Part shown: positions 53,080 through 59,922 of the stretch, one piece after another | Layout of the letters: the number at the start of each line of letters is the position of its first letter | Numbering within the stretch: position 1 is the first letter of the stretch | Position numbers and translations under genes: made by a program | The notes under the pieces: model-generated | The model's input: only the letters and a program-made list of their open reading frames with translations | The model's database searches: none | What the model was told of the DNA's origin: nothing | Origin: Nitrospirota bacterium | Lineage (GTDB): Bacteria; Nitrospirota; Thermodesulfovibrionia; UBA6902 | Assembly (NCBI GenBank): GCA_016214845.1 | Contig: JACRMS010000030.1 | Span: 1 to 64,000 of the forward strand | DNA: 64,000 nt | Direction of reading: 5' to 3'

Positions 53080-53710
53080 ACCCATGAAAATAACTTTCCA
53101 CCTCGACGGCACCGGCCTCTATTACGACCCGTCCGAGCCGATACATCTTGACGCGCTTCTCGCCTGGGGCCTTGCGCCCTTCCATTGCAAAGGCGAACCG
53201 CCGGGCAGGGATGAAGAGCCTTTTGATATCCCTCTACCTCTTGCAAAATGGCATATGAACGGGACATGGGGATGGAAGGCAAGCGCATTATTCCCGGACG
53301 GCGACACTGCCGATGCACTACAATTCTGGCGGAAGAAATTTAGGCAGTCCCAGATTGAACTGACAAAAGGATCTCCAAGCCTCACAAACGGCGTCTACCG
53401 CGAATACAATACGCCGCTGCCGCTATTACTCTGCAAGAGCATGATAGCCTTTGCAGTCGGCGATGCCGGGCGGGTAAGACACATCCTCAAAAAGCATGTG
53501 CGCTACCTCGGCAAAAAAAGAGTCTATGGAAAAGGGGCTGTAATCAGTATTGATGTCGAAACGATAGAGCAGGATTACTCGATGGAAAAAGACGGGGTTA
53601 AAATGCGCTGGCTTCCGCTTGCCGATGCTCCCCGACTCGTGAGGCCGAGGCCGCCATATTGGAACAACTGCGGCAAGGTAAGATGCTGTGAGGTTGAAGA
53701 AAAGATTTAA
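53069..53710 (+). CDS. csf3: Type IV CRISPR-Cas Csf3 (Cas5-like)
   Basis: 213 residues from ATG at 53069 (GGAG upstream; a GTG at 53060 is in frame). ITFHLDGTGLYYDPSEPIHLDALLAWGLAP at the start, a glycine-rich turn GKKRVYGKGAVISI, and the tail RLVRPRPPYWNN match Csf3. Cas5-type proteins cap the 5' end of the guide RNA. Last gene of the operon; a truncated attC-like site begins at its end. Confidence 0.72.
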   Translation: MSYKPMKITFHLDGTGLYYDPSEPIHLDALLAWGLAPFHCKGEPPGRDEEPFDIPLPLAKWHMNGTWGWKASALFPDGDTADALQFWRKKFRQSQIELTKGSPSLTNGVYREYNTPLPLLLCKSMIAFAVGDAGRVRHILKKHVRYLGKKRVYGKGAVISIDVETIEQDYSMEKDGVKMRWLPLADAPRLVRPRPPYWNNCGKVRCCEVEEKI

Positions 53711-53734
53711 TGCATAACGCCAGTTGTTATGTGC
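53711..53734 (+). other. Collapsed attC-like site after csf3
   Basis: R'' TGCATAAC (53711-53718), only seven bases of spacer, then R' GTTATGTGC (53726-53734). A normal site has 40-120 bases between. The R' box belongs to the next cassette. The central hairpin has been lost, so recombination here is probably impaired. Confidence 0.6.
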
Positions 53735-53767
53735 GTGGCTTATTAACTTTTTAAAAAGGAGGGCAGA

Positions 53768-54052
53768 ATGTGGGTTAGCAAAAACGATTTAGAAAAGAGG
53801 ATAGCAGAGTTAGAAAAAGATGTTCAACGCCTCTCAAGCCGCATGGGGGACGCAGAGAGGGCAATTCAAAATAGAACCGAAATCACAATCCCCACAGGCA
53901 AGAATGCATGTGGATTTGATACGTATACCGGGAAGCAAATTAAAGATATCATTGAAGCGGTATTGATTCATTTTAATCTTGAAATGCATCACCGCGAGGC
54001 AAAAGAAATATTGGAACTTAAAGAAAAGCAACCGGAAAGCGAAAGCACATAA
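53768..54052 (+). CDS. Coiled-coil small protein of cassette 3
   Basis: 94 residues; AAAAAGGAGG precedes it. LEKRIAELEKDVQRLSSRMGDAERAIQNR is a clear coiled coil; the rest is mixed with a lysine/glutamate-rich end. Stop codon TAA lies within R'' (ACATAAC) of the following attC. No family recognised. Confidence 0.65.
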   Translation: MWVSKNDLEKRIAELEKDVQRLSSRMGDAERAIQNRTEITIPTGKNACGFDTYTGKQIKDIIEAVLIHFNLEMHHREAKEILELKEKQPESEST

Positions 54053-54177
54053 CATCATGATGACTGACGAGTACCTGAAGAGTATGAACAAGCACATAAA
54101 CCGATTGACGGAGAAAACTGAACGAAACCATAATGACGCCTGTGGTACTCGTTCACCGTCCATCTAATTGTTAGGCG
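54045..54177 (+). other. Complete attC-like site (cassette 3 end)
   Basis: R'' GCACATAAC (54045-54053), inner arms ACGAGTACC (54067-54075) and GGTACTCGT (54144-54152), R' GTTAGGCG (54170-54177). About 130 bp. R'' pairs with the cassette's own 5' box GTTATGTGC at 53726. Confidence 0.75.
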
Positions 54178-54194
54178 TTTTTTTAGGAGGACTA

Positions 54195-54455
54195 ATGCAT
54201 TACAGAAACGGAAGAGAAGCAAAGAATGGTGACAAGGTTGTATCTCTGGCAGGATACGGCAGCAGCCCTTTAAACATCAATGCCATAGGCATTTTATTTG
54301 ATGCCGTCCCCGGCAATGCCCACTGCAACGGAAGTATTGCATCGATTATCGGCGGTCCGGTTGTTGGGGCGTGTCTATGCGATTGCCTGCACATGGACGA
54401 CCTTGCGGCAATCCTGACTGAAAAGGGCCTCGATAAGCGTCCAGCAGGGAAGTAA
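54195..54455 (+). CDS. Cassette-type hypothetical protein
   Basis: 86 residues from ATG at 54195 after AGGAGG. MHYRNGREAKNGDKVV and MDDLAAILTEKG; similar short proteins starting MHYxNGREA are common in integron cassettes and phages. Function unknown. Between attC-like sites. Confidence 0.7.
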   Translation: MHYRNGREAKNGDKVVSLAGYGSSPLNINAIGILFDAVPGNAHCNGSIASIIGGPVVGACLCDCLHMDDLAAILTEKGLDKRPAGK

Positions 54456-54459
54456 CTCA

Positions 54460-54633
54460 ATGGACTTTACGCTTGACGACTTCAAGGAACGGGCAAGGCT
54501 GATGGATGAATGCTACACATGTAAATGCGGAAGCGTCTTATTTCATGTGCTCAGGAGCTATCAGATTGAATGTCCGGATTGCGGAGCGGTCAAGGAAATG
54601 CCGTTTGACGTTGAAACAAAGGCGGGGTCATGA
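54460..54633 (+). CDS. Zinc-ribbon protein of cassette 4
   Basis: 57 residues from ATG at 54460. CYTCKCGSVLFHV and ECPDCGAVKEM give a zinc ribbon. Starts 4 bases after the previous stop; the stop is nine bases before R'' of the attC. Unknown function. Confidence 0.6.
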   Translation: MDFTLDDFKERARLMDECYTCKCGSVLFHVLRSYQIECPDCGAVKEMPFDVETKAGS

Positions 54634-54641
54634 ACTGGCCT

Positions 54642-54775
54642 CGCCTAACGTAAAGCTAAGTGACGAGGGTCACTTGAGGATAACCAATGCAGCATAAACA
54701 ATCAAAAACAGAAGGCATAAACAAGGCTAAAAAGTGTCGTGTGACACTCGTTCATCTTGAGCGCCTTGTTATGCG
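54642..54775 (+). other. Complete attC-like site (cassette 4 end)
   Basis: R'' CGCCTAAC (54642-54649), inner arms ACGAGGGTCAC (54663-54673) and GTGACACTCGT (54741-54751) pairing at 10 of 11, R' GTTATGCG (54768-54775). The R'' complements the cassette's own GTTAGGCG at 54170. Confidence 0.75.
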
Positions 54776-54929
54776 TTTCTTGCCACATATTCTTTTTATA
54801 ATAATTATTGTCTTGGCATTGATCGCATTGAATCTTGGAGAAGATGTAGCAAAGCAAAGAATTGAAATAAAAAATCTCGCAGAACAATCTAAACAATTAA
54901 GTAAAGAAATAAGGAGAGGCTATGAGTGA
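54771..54929 (+). CDS. Small membrane protein of cassette 5
   Basis: 52 residues from ATG at 54771, a start codon inside the R' box (GTTATGCG). FLPHILFIIIIVLALIALNL is one membrane helix, followed by a charged coiled-coil tail. Overlaps the next gene by 8 bases. Confidence 0.6.
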   Translation: MRFLPHILFIIIIVLALIALNLGEDVAKQRIEIKNLAEQSKQLSKEIRRGYE

Positions 54930-55077
54930 ACGTAAGGCAAGATCATTGAGAAAGAAGGTCTATGGTGATGTATCACAGAGAATACCACGGCAATATTTAA
55001 GGGCATCGACCGGCAGCATAGTAAATCATCCTGCCAGCCTAAGAGCGAAATATCAGCAAGAGAAACGCAACGCATAA
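54922..55077 (+). CDS. Basic small protein of cassette 5
   Basis: 51 residues from ATG at 54922 with AAGGAGAGG. RKARSLRKKVYGDVSQR; rich in Arg and Lys. Its stop TAA is inside the R'' CGCATAAC, as usual for a cassette gene. Confidence 0.6.
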   Translation: MSERKARSLRKKVYGDVSQRIPRQYLRASTGSIVNHPASLRAKYQQEKRNA

Positions 55078-55078
55078 C
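55071..55078 (+). other. R''-like box closing cassette 5
   Basis: CGCATAAC is the exact complement of GTTATGCG at 54768-54775, the same cassette's 5' box. No right half of an attC is seen before the next gene at 55110, so the array seems to end here by truncation. Confidence 0.55.
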
Positions 55079-55109
55079 AACACAATATCCGAACCGTGCA
55101 AGGTAAAGA

Positions 55110-55409
55110 ATGTACCGTAAGAGCGATAAATACAGTAGAAAACTCAAGGCGGCGCGGGAGGCTAAGGAGCGAAAGCGGCTTGAGTCTCCTGCCCCGGATT
55201 ATCCTCCGATCCTGCCGGAGCTGCGGAGGGAGATGACAATAGTAGATCATGATTTCGGTGACGTGACACATGAGATCAAACTCTACAGGACTGACCGCAT
55301 TGACTGCTACGATATGCACGTTGACGGCAACCCTTATAAAAAGCGTGTCGGCTGGAGCCGGGTACTTGAGTTAATCAGAAAGAATTTACCGAGGGTGCGG
55401 AGTATATGA
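55110..55409 (+). CDS. Phage protein, unknown
   Basis: 99 residues. RKSDKYSRKLKAAREAKERKRLES is a basic coiled helix, followed by a beta-rich half (MTIVDHDFGDVTHEIKLYR). Overlaps mor by 4 bases, so it may be part of the phage middle operon. Not recognised. Confidence 0.5.
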   Translation: MYRKSDKYSRKLKAAREAKERKRLESPAPDYPPILPELRREMTIVDHDFGDVTHEIKLYRTDRIDCYDMHVDGNPYKKRVGWSRVLELIRKNLPRVRSI

Positions 55410-55723
55410 AAAATGAAAACGACCTGATAGAGCAGCTCCCCGGACTGGATCTCCCCAGGGTCGCCCGCGTCATCGGATTAGAGGCGACGATCCAATTAGC
55501 GAAGGCATTCCGGGGCACTTATTTATACATGCATGCGCTCGATGATTTTGAGCGGGAAATGCGAGATAGACACATCCGCGAGGAGTACGATAAAGAGCAA
55601 ACACCAAAAAAAGTCGCTAAGCTCGCGATTAAAAATAAGTTGACAGAAAGACAGATTTATAATATCTTAGGGAAATCTCCTGCCCTGGATGACCTCCCCA
55701 CTTTATTCAATCTCCTGAAGTAA
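55406..55723 (+). CDS. mor: Mor-type transcription activator
   Basis: 105 residues. LPRVARVIGLEATIQLAKAFRGTYLYMHALDDF, then REMRDRHIREEYDKEQTPKKVAKLAIKNKLTERQIYNIL, an HTH typical of Mor/C proteins. In Mu, Mor activates the middle promoter. Here it lies immediately upstream of the lysis genes, so it probably activates them. It directly follows the cassette region. Confidence 0.85.
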   Translation: MKNENDLIEQLPGLDLPRVARVIGLEATIQLAKAFRGTYLYMHALDDFEREMRDRHIREEYDKEQTPKKVAKLAIKNKLTERQIYNILGKSPALDDLPTLFNLLK

Positions 55724-55728
55724 AACCT

Positions 55729-55742
55729 CTGAAACGTTTCAG
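55729..55742. promoter_or_regulatory. Perfect 14-bp palindrome after mor
   Basis: CTGAAACGTTTCAG is fully symmetric and lies five bases after the mor stop. Mor/C-type activators bind inverted repeats upstream of their promoters, so this is a candidate binding site for the lysis/late promoter; no obvious -10 hexamer was found. Confidence 0.4.
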
Positions 55743-55817
55743 CAAGACGGCTTCCTTAATTCTCCTCTAAACTCAATCATGCTCATTTTCTCATTCATGT
55801 TTCACCTCCAGATTAAT

Positions 55818-55854
55818 GATGCCCCGTCCATCCAGCGGGGCATCCCCTTTTTCT
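55818..55854 (+). terminator. Rho-independent terminator before the lysis genes
   Basis: GATGCCCCG and CGGGGCATC form a 9-bp stem with a 9-base loop, followed by CCCTTTTT. It would end early/middle transcripts upstream of the endolysin gene. Confidence 0.75.
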
Positions 55855-55871
55855 CAGAGAGGCCCCGGTAA

Positions 55872-56477
55872 ATGACACCCTACGAAAAAACATATGCGGA
55901 GACAATGGGTATAGAGGGCGGATACTCTAATAACCCCAACGATTTCGGCGGCGAAACGTACAAGGGGATCGCACGGAAGAAACAGCCTGACTGGTACGGA
56001 TGGGAGATTATTGACCAGGAGAAGAAAAATCCAGATTTTCCCGCGTCACTGAAGCGTAATGCGCTGATTGAGCAGCTGGTAAAGGATTTTTACCGAGCCC
56101 ACTTCTGGAACCGGATATGGGGTGACAGAGTAGCGGCATTGTCTCCGGACGTAGCCTCTGAAATGTTTGACACCGCCGTCAATCAGGGCGAACACTGGGC
56201 AATCATCTATTTGCAGCAATCGCTGAATCTGCTCAACAGAAACGGCTCATTATATCCCGATCTCGTTGAGGACGGGTCCATCGGAGAAAAGTCCATCACG
56301 GCATTGCAGATGTATTTACAGAGAGACCCTGCGCAGATGCTGCTGTTGTGGATGAACATTTTACAGGGCGCGCGTTACGTGGAGATTATGAAAAAGAGCC
56401 CGACGCAGGAAGGATTTGCGCGGGGCTGGGCCTGTAGAATCACAATTACAAAAACCAAAGGAGGGACTAATGGGTAA
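55872..56477 (+). CDS. GH108-family endolysin
   Basis: 201 residues. MGIEGGYSNNPNDFGGETYKGIA carries the catalytic-type EGGYS, and FYRAHFWNRIW plus SEMFDTAVNQG match glycosyl hydrolase family 108 phage lysozymes. No signal peptide, so export depends on a holin. It degrades peptidoglycan for lysis. Confidence 0.88.
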   Translation: MTPYEKTYAETMGIEGGYSNNPNDFGGETYKGIARKKQPDWYGWEIIDQEKKNPDFPASLKRNALIEQLVKDFYRAHFWNRIWGDRVAALSPDVASEMFDTAVNQGEHWAIIYLQQSLNLLNRNGSLYPDLVEDGSIGEKSITALQMYLQRDPAQMLLLWMNILQGARYVEIMKKSPTQEGFARGWACRITITKTKGGTNG

Positions 56478-57042
56478 ACAATGGTATGAATCAAAGACAT
56501 TATGGGTCAATGCATTGAGCATCATAGCAATGATCGTGCAGTCGCAGACTGTATATTTTCTCGATCTGAAATTGCAGGCATTAATACTGAGTATCGTTAA
56601 TATCATTCTCAGATTCATCACAACCGAACCGATCACTGGTAACGATTCAAACAGTTCAGGCAGCTCAAGCGGATTAAACAGTTTAGGTATGTGCCTGCTG
56701 GTTGTTATGCTCCTGACGTCCTGCGCGTCTCTCTCCCCCAATACCTACAAATACGTCGAGACGACAAAGGTCACTGCCGAGGGCATCGCAAAGATCGCCA
56801 TCGACATGCACAAGGCCGGGACCCTCGATGATAAGAGTTATCTGCGGGTAAAGAGCACGTATGAGAGCGCGAGGAAGGCAAGCGATGCCGCGATATATGT
56901 GATGCAGATGTCGTTAGAGGTCGGCGAGGATCCTCGCAGCTCCGAAAACTATAATCTGGCCCTCGATGAGTCCATGCGGCTGCTATCAAAGCTCATTGAG
57001 CTGGGCGTGGATCTCAAACTCATTCAGGGAGGTGGACAATGA
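56470..57042 (+). CDS. Holin-like protein fused to a lipoprotein domain
   Basis: 190 residues from ATG at 56470 (AAAGGAGG upstream). Residues 1-55 (ESKTLWVNALSIIAMIVQSQ, AVNIILRFITT-like second helix) look like a small phage holin with two helices. Residues 72-90 contain a new hydrophobic segment ending in a lipobox LLTSC (MCLLVVMLLTSCASL), and the rest is helical. An internal ATG at about 56690 could give a separate spanin-like lipoprotein. So it is either a fusion or two overlapping products. Confidence 0.6.
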   Translation: MGKQWYESKTLWVNALSIIAMIVQSQTVYFLDLKLQALILSIVNIILRFITTEPITGNDSNSSGSSSGLNSLGMCLLVVMLLTSCASLSPNTYKYVETTKVTAEGIAKIAIDMHKAGTLDDKSYLRVKSTYESARKASDAAIYVMQMSLEVGEDPRSSENYNLALDESMRLLSKLIELGVDLKLIQGGGQ

Positions 57043-57227
57043 ACGACGCAGTCCAGGCACTTAATATTCTGGCATCATGCTTACCGGCATTAATCAACAT
57101 GATTGCTCATTACGAGGAGATCGCAACGCGTCCGGACACGCCGCCGGTAGACAAGGAAAAGGCCAAGGCCCTCTTGGAGTCTATGCGGTGGAAACCGTTT
57201 GATGAGCTGGAGAAAGAAGCGGGATGA
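57039..57227 (+). CDS. Small phage protein near lysis genes
   Basis: 62 residues; hydrophobic first half (ALNILASCLPALINMIAHY) then charged. ATGA overlaps at both ends. Possibly an accessory lysis protein; not recognised. Confidence 0.5.
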   Translation: MNDAVQALNILASCLPALINMIAHYEEIATRPDTPPVDKEKAKALLESMRWKPFDELEKEAG

Positions 57228-57493
57228 GCGAGATTGCTGCCGCGTTAAAAGACTTTACGCTCTTATTTCAGACCCTCGGCCCATGGGGCATAGTTTTTTT
57301 TATATGGTGGGACGGGAAAAAAGAATCGAAGAAGTGGGAAGAGCGGCATCAGGCAGTCGTGAAAATGTACGAGAATAACGCGACGCTGGTCACTCAATAT
57401 GAACAGCTCTCATGTGATCAAATGGGAATGATAACGATGAATACAGCGGCCATTACCGAACTCACAACAATTATAAAAGAGAGGATTAAATGA
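57224..57493 (+). CDS. Phage membrane protein (Rz-like position)
   Basis: 89 residues. One N-terminal membrane segment (LGPWGIVFFIWWDGKKE) followed by a coiled coil, the pattern of an inner-membrane spanin or holin accessory. Overlaps neighbours by 4 bases. Confidence 0.5.
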   Translation: MSEIAAALKDFTLLFQTLGPWGIVFFIWWDGKKESKKWEERHQAVVKMYENNATLVTQYEQLSCDQMGMITMNTAAITELTTIIKERIK

Positions 57494-57726
57494 GCACGGA
57501 GGACTTAATTAAACAGGGGTTAATCGGGCAGAGAAAACAGGCGCGCATGAGAGCGGTCATTGACGGCAAGGCCGCGTTACAGGCACTGCTGAATGAAGCC
57601 GTAAGCTCAAAGATCAAGCCCCTTGAGGAGATCAATGTCGATAGCCTTCAGTCTCATCTCGATCAACTGAAGGCCAAGAAAAAAGAGTGTCTGCAACTGG
57701 TTGCTGAAATTAAGGAGCTTGAATAG
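57490..57726 (+). CDS. Coiled-coil phage protein
   Basis: 78 residues, wholly helical and lysine/glutamate-rich (QSHLDQLKAKKKECLQLVAEI). Corresponds by position to the small gene before gp27 in Mu relatives. Function unknown. Confidence 0.5.
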   Translation: MSTEDLIKQGLIGQRKQARMRAVIDGKAALQALLNEAVSSKIKPLEEINVDSLQSHLDQLKAKKKECLQLVAEIKELE

Positions 57727-58247
57727 TGGCCCAGCACCAACGCAAACATAGCTCTCTGGATGATCTACCCGGTGAAGTAAAGAAAGAAGTCCATGCATTA
57801 TTGATCGAGCCAAACATCACATATGAAGACGTCGGCGCATTCCTTAAAACAAAAGGGCATGACATATCAAAGTCCGCAATAGGACGTTACGGAAAAAGCT
57901 TTTTTAACGAGGTCAGGGAAACGGAAATGCTTCGTGACCAGGCCGCGCTGATTACCTCCGAGCCGGATAAGGCAATGCTCCTTGAAAAGCTCACCGCGAC
58001 AATGATAACGAAGCGCCTTGCCCTTGCCCTACAGAATGAAGAATTTGACGTTATGAAAAATGCAAAGCTCATCCAGGCATTTGCAGCCCTGCAGAAATCC
58101 AGCATGCACAGGGAGCAGTGGCATACAGAGGTCAAAGACAAAATCGTTAAAACCGCTGACGACGTTTCAAAAATAGCGAAAAAGGGCGGACTGACCGACG
58201 ACGCAGCCGCGCAGATCCGCGCGAAGATTTTAGGGATAGCAAAATGA
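57726..58247 (+). CDS. gp27-like small terminase subunit (DUF3486)
   Basis: 173 residues from GTG at 57726. SSLDDLPGEVKKEVHALLIEPNITYEDVGAFLKTKGHDISKSAIGRY is the DUF3486 HTH-like domain. Directly precedes the large terminase, as in Mu-like phages, so it likely recognises the packaging site. Confidence 0.85.
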   Translation: MAQHQRKHSSLDDLPGEVKKEVHALLIEPNITYEDVGAFLKTKGHDISKSAIGRYGKSFFNEVRETEMLRDQAALITSEPDKAMLLEKLTATMITKRLALALQNEEFDVMKNAKLIQAFAALQKSSMHREQWHTEVKDKIVKTADDVSKIAKKGGLTDDAAAQIRAKILGIAK

Positions 58248-59755
58248 CAACGGGCATCATCAACATAGACGACCTGCCGAAAGACGGAGTACTGCTGGAC
58301 TATCAGCGCGAGTGGATAGCTGACAAAGCAGACGTTAAAGTCTGCGAAAAATCCCGTCGGGTTGGTCTCACCTGGGGAGAGGCCGCAGACGATGCTATTA
58401 TCGCAGCTCAGCAGACCGGCATGGACGTTTTCTATATCGGGTACAACAAGGACATGTCGAGGGAATTCATAGACGCATGCGCCTTCTGGGCGCGTCATTA
58501 TAAGCTCGCCGCTTCCGAAGTCTCGGAATTTATTTTCAAGGAAGAAAACGAGGATAAAGAGATCCACGCCTTCAGGATAGATTTTGCCTCCGGGTTTAAA
58601 ATCCTTGCCCTCAGCTCAAGGCCCTCAAACCTCAGAGGTAAGCAGGGCATAGCGGTCATAGATGAGGCCGCGTTCCACGACGACCTGCAGGGATTGATCA
58701 AAGCCGCGATGGCGTTTTTGATGTGGGGCGGCAAGGTGCGGATTATCTCCACACATTTTGGAGAGAGCAATACATTTAATCAACTTATAGACGATATCCG
58801 CAAAGGGAAATATCCCTACAGCCTCCACACCATCACGCTGGATGACGCGCTTGAAGACGGACTTTATAAGAGGATTTGCCTCGTACTCGGGAAGCAGTGG
58901 ACCCCGGACGCTCAGGCCCAGTGGAAAGCGGACTTAATTAAATCCTACGGCGAGCATGCAGACGAGGAATTGTTCTGCATCCCGTCAAAGGGCAGCGGCA
59001 TATATTTTACCAGCGCACTGATTGAATCCTGTATGAAGCAGGATATCCCGGTCCGGCGGTGGACGTGCAAGGACGGGTTTGAGCAGATGTCCGATGACGT
59101 CAGGGCTAAGGATTGTCAGGACTGGCTTGACGACAACATAGCTCCCCTCTTTGATAAGGAGGGGCAGGGGTGGTCTGAATTGGCGCATTACTTTGGCGAG
59201 GACTTTGCGCGTGACCTTGATCTGACGATATTGATGTTTGGCCAACGCCTGCCGAATCTCACAATCCGGACGCCGTTTATCGTTGAGCTGCGCAATGTGC
59301 CGTTCCGGCAGCAAGAGCAAATCTTATTTTACATCTGCGATAAACTGCCCAACTTCAGGGGCGGCGCGATGGATGCCAGGGGCAACGGCCAGTATCTCGC
59401 CGAAGTCGCCATGCAGCGTTACGGCGCATCGAGGATACAACAGATCATGCTCACGAGGCAGTTCTATCAGGACGCCATGCCGAAATACAAAGTCCGCTTT
59501 GAGGACAAAACTATTGAGATAGCCGCAGACGCAGAGATACTTGACGATCACCGCGTCGTCAGACTTGAGAAAGGCGTGCCGGTCATCTCCGATAGCCGGA
59601 AGGTAAGCGGTGAAGGCGGCAAGCGACACGGGGACTCGGCGGTTGCAGGGATGCTGCTGGTTTATGCGGTGGATAATTTAACGGCTGGGCCGATTGAATT
59701 CCAATCCACCGGCAACAAACGCGAGTCAACCAAAATGGCGGGGTTTTTTAGATGA
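58244..59755 (+). CDS. gp28-like large terminase subunit
   Basis: 503 residues. LLDYQREWIADKADVKVCEKSRRVGLTWG is the ATPase adenine-side and Walker-A-like start of the Mu gp28 family; VIDEAAFH is Walker B. The nuclease domain follows. It packages phage DNA into heads. A family B-like palindrome encodes APLFDKEGQGW in frame at 59151-59180. Confidence 0.9.
   Translation: MTTGIINIDDLPKDGVLLDYQREWIADKADVKVCEKSRRVGLTWGEAADDAIIAAQQTGMDVFYIGYNKDMSREFIDACAFWARHYKLAASEVSEFIFKEENEDKEIHAFRIDFASGFKILALSSRPSNLRGKQGIAVIDEAAFHDDLQGLIKAAMAFLMWGGKVRIISTHFGESNTFNQLIDDIRKGKYPYSLHTITLDDALEDGLYKRICLVLGKQWTPDAQAQWKADLIKSYGEHADEELFCIPSKGSGIYFTSALIESCMKQDIPVRRWTCKDGFEQMSDDVRAKDCQDWLDDNIAPLFDKEGQGWSELAHYFGEDFARDLDLTILMFGQRLPNLTIRTPFIVELRNVPFRQQEQILFYICDKLPNFRGGAMDARGNGQYLAEVAMQRYGASRIQQIMLTRQFYQDAMPKYKVRFEDKTIEIAADAEILDDHRVVRLEKGVPVISDSRKVSGEGGKRHGDSAVAGMLLVYAVDNLTAGPIEFQSTGNKRESTKMAGFFR
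59151..59180. repeat. Palindromic element (family B-like) inside the terminase gene
   Basis: CCCCTCTTTGATAAGGAGGGG stem-like sequence, here split: CCCCTCTTTG then AAGGAGGGG, in frame between the ATPase and nuclease parts. Related to the elements at 45954 and 46402. Confidence 0.7.
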
Positions 59756-59817
59756 AAAATTATAAAGCCGGAAATCGCGCAGGATCAACGATTTCGGGAA
59801 AAGAGGCTGTTAGGTAG
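59752..59817 (+). CDS. Possible 21-residue peptide after gp28
   Basis: MKNYKAGNRAGSTISGKEAVR, starting with ATGA overlap on the gp28 stop. The 166-bp gap between terminase and portal also holds the next peptide. Support is only the overlap. Confidence 0.25.
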   Translation: MKNYKAGNRAGSTISGKEAVR

Positions 59818-59819
59818 CC

Positions 59820-59921
59820 ATGACGACGGCTGAATTGAAATTTAACGAGTTTAAAAGGGTAGACGGGGCGATTAGGGCCTGTAATTTCATAACGGTGACC
59901 CCTAAAAACAGGATTTTCTAA
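59820..59921 (+). CDS. Possible 33-residue peptide before portal gene
   Basis: ELKFNEFKRVDGAIRAC and a TPKNRIF end, stop one base before the portal start. No ribosome site and no family recognised; it could be the remnant of a decayed gene. Confidence 0.3.
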   Translation: MTTAELKFNEFKRVDGAIRACNFITVTPKNRIF

Positions 59922-59922
59922 T

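Larger units (their letters stand above)
49462..55078. mobile_element. Integron-type cassette array without integrase, carrying a type IV csf operon
   Basis: attC-like sites at 49854-49923, 54045-54177 and 54642-54775 plus truncated ones at 49462, 50452, 53711 and 55071 divide the region into cassettes. In four cassettes the 5' boundary box and the 3' R'' box are exact complements: GTTAGGGC/GCCCTAAC, GTTATGTGC/GCACATAAC, GTTAGGCG/CGCCTAAC and GTTATGCG/CGCATAAC. This self-matching is the hallmark of integron cassettes, whose two ends come from one attC. No IntI-like gene is present in the window (a CALIN-type arrangement). Confidence 0.8.

Noticed and set aside
53069-53710. csf3 read as a cas6-type endonuclease
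   Set aside because: It has a glycine-rich turn, but the RPRPPYW tail and operon position fit Csf3/Cas5, and no catalytic His/Tyr arrangement typical of Cas6 stands out.
49400-55200. A CRISPR array beside the csf genes
   Set aside because: I looked for regularly spaced direct repeats of 20-40 bases on both sides of the operon and saw none. The repeated GACGAG and ATGAACAAGCA segments belong to attC-like sites, are irregularly spaced and pair as inverted arms.
49000-55500. An integron integrase (IntI) or attI site for the cassette array
   Set aside because: No tyrosine-recombinase-sized gene or its motifs are present in this region or anywhere else in the window, so the array is described as lacking an integrase.
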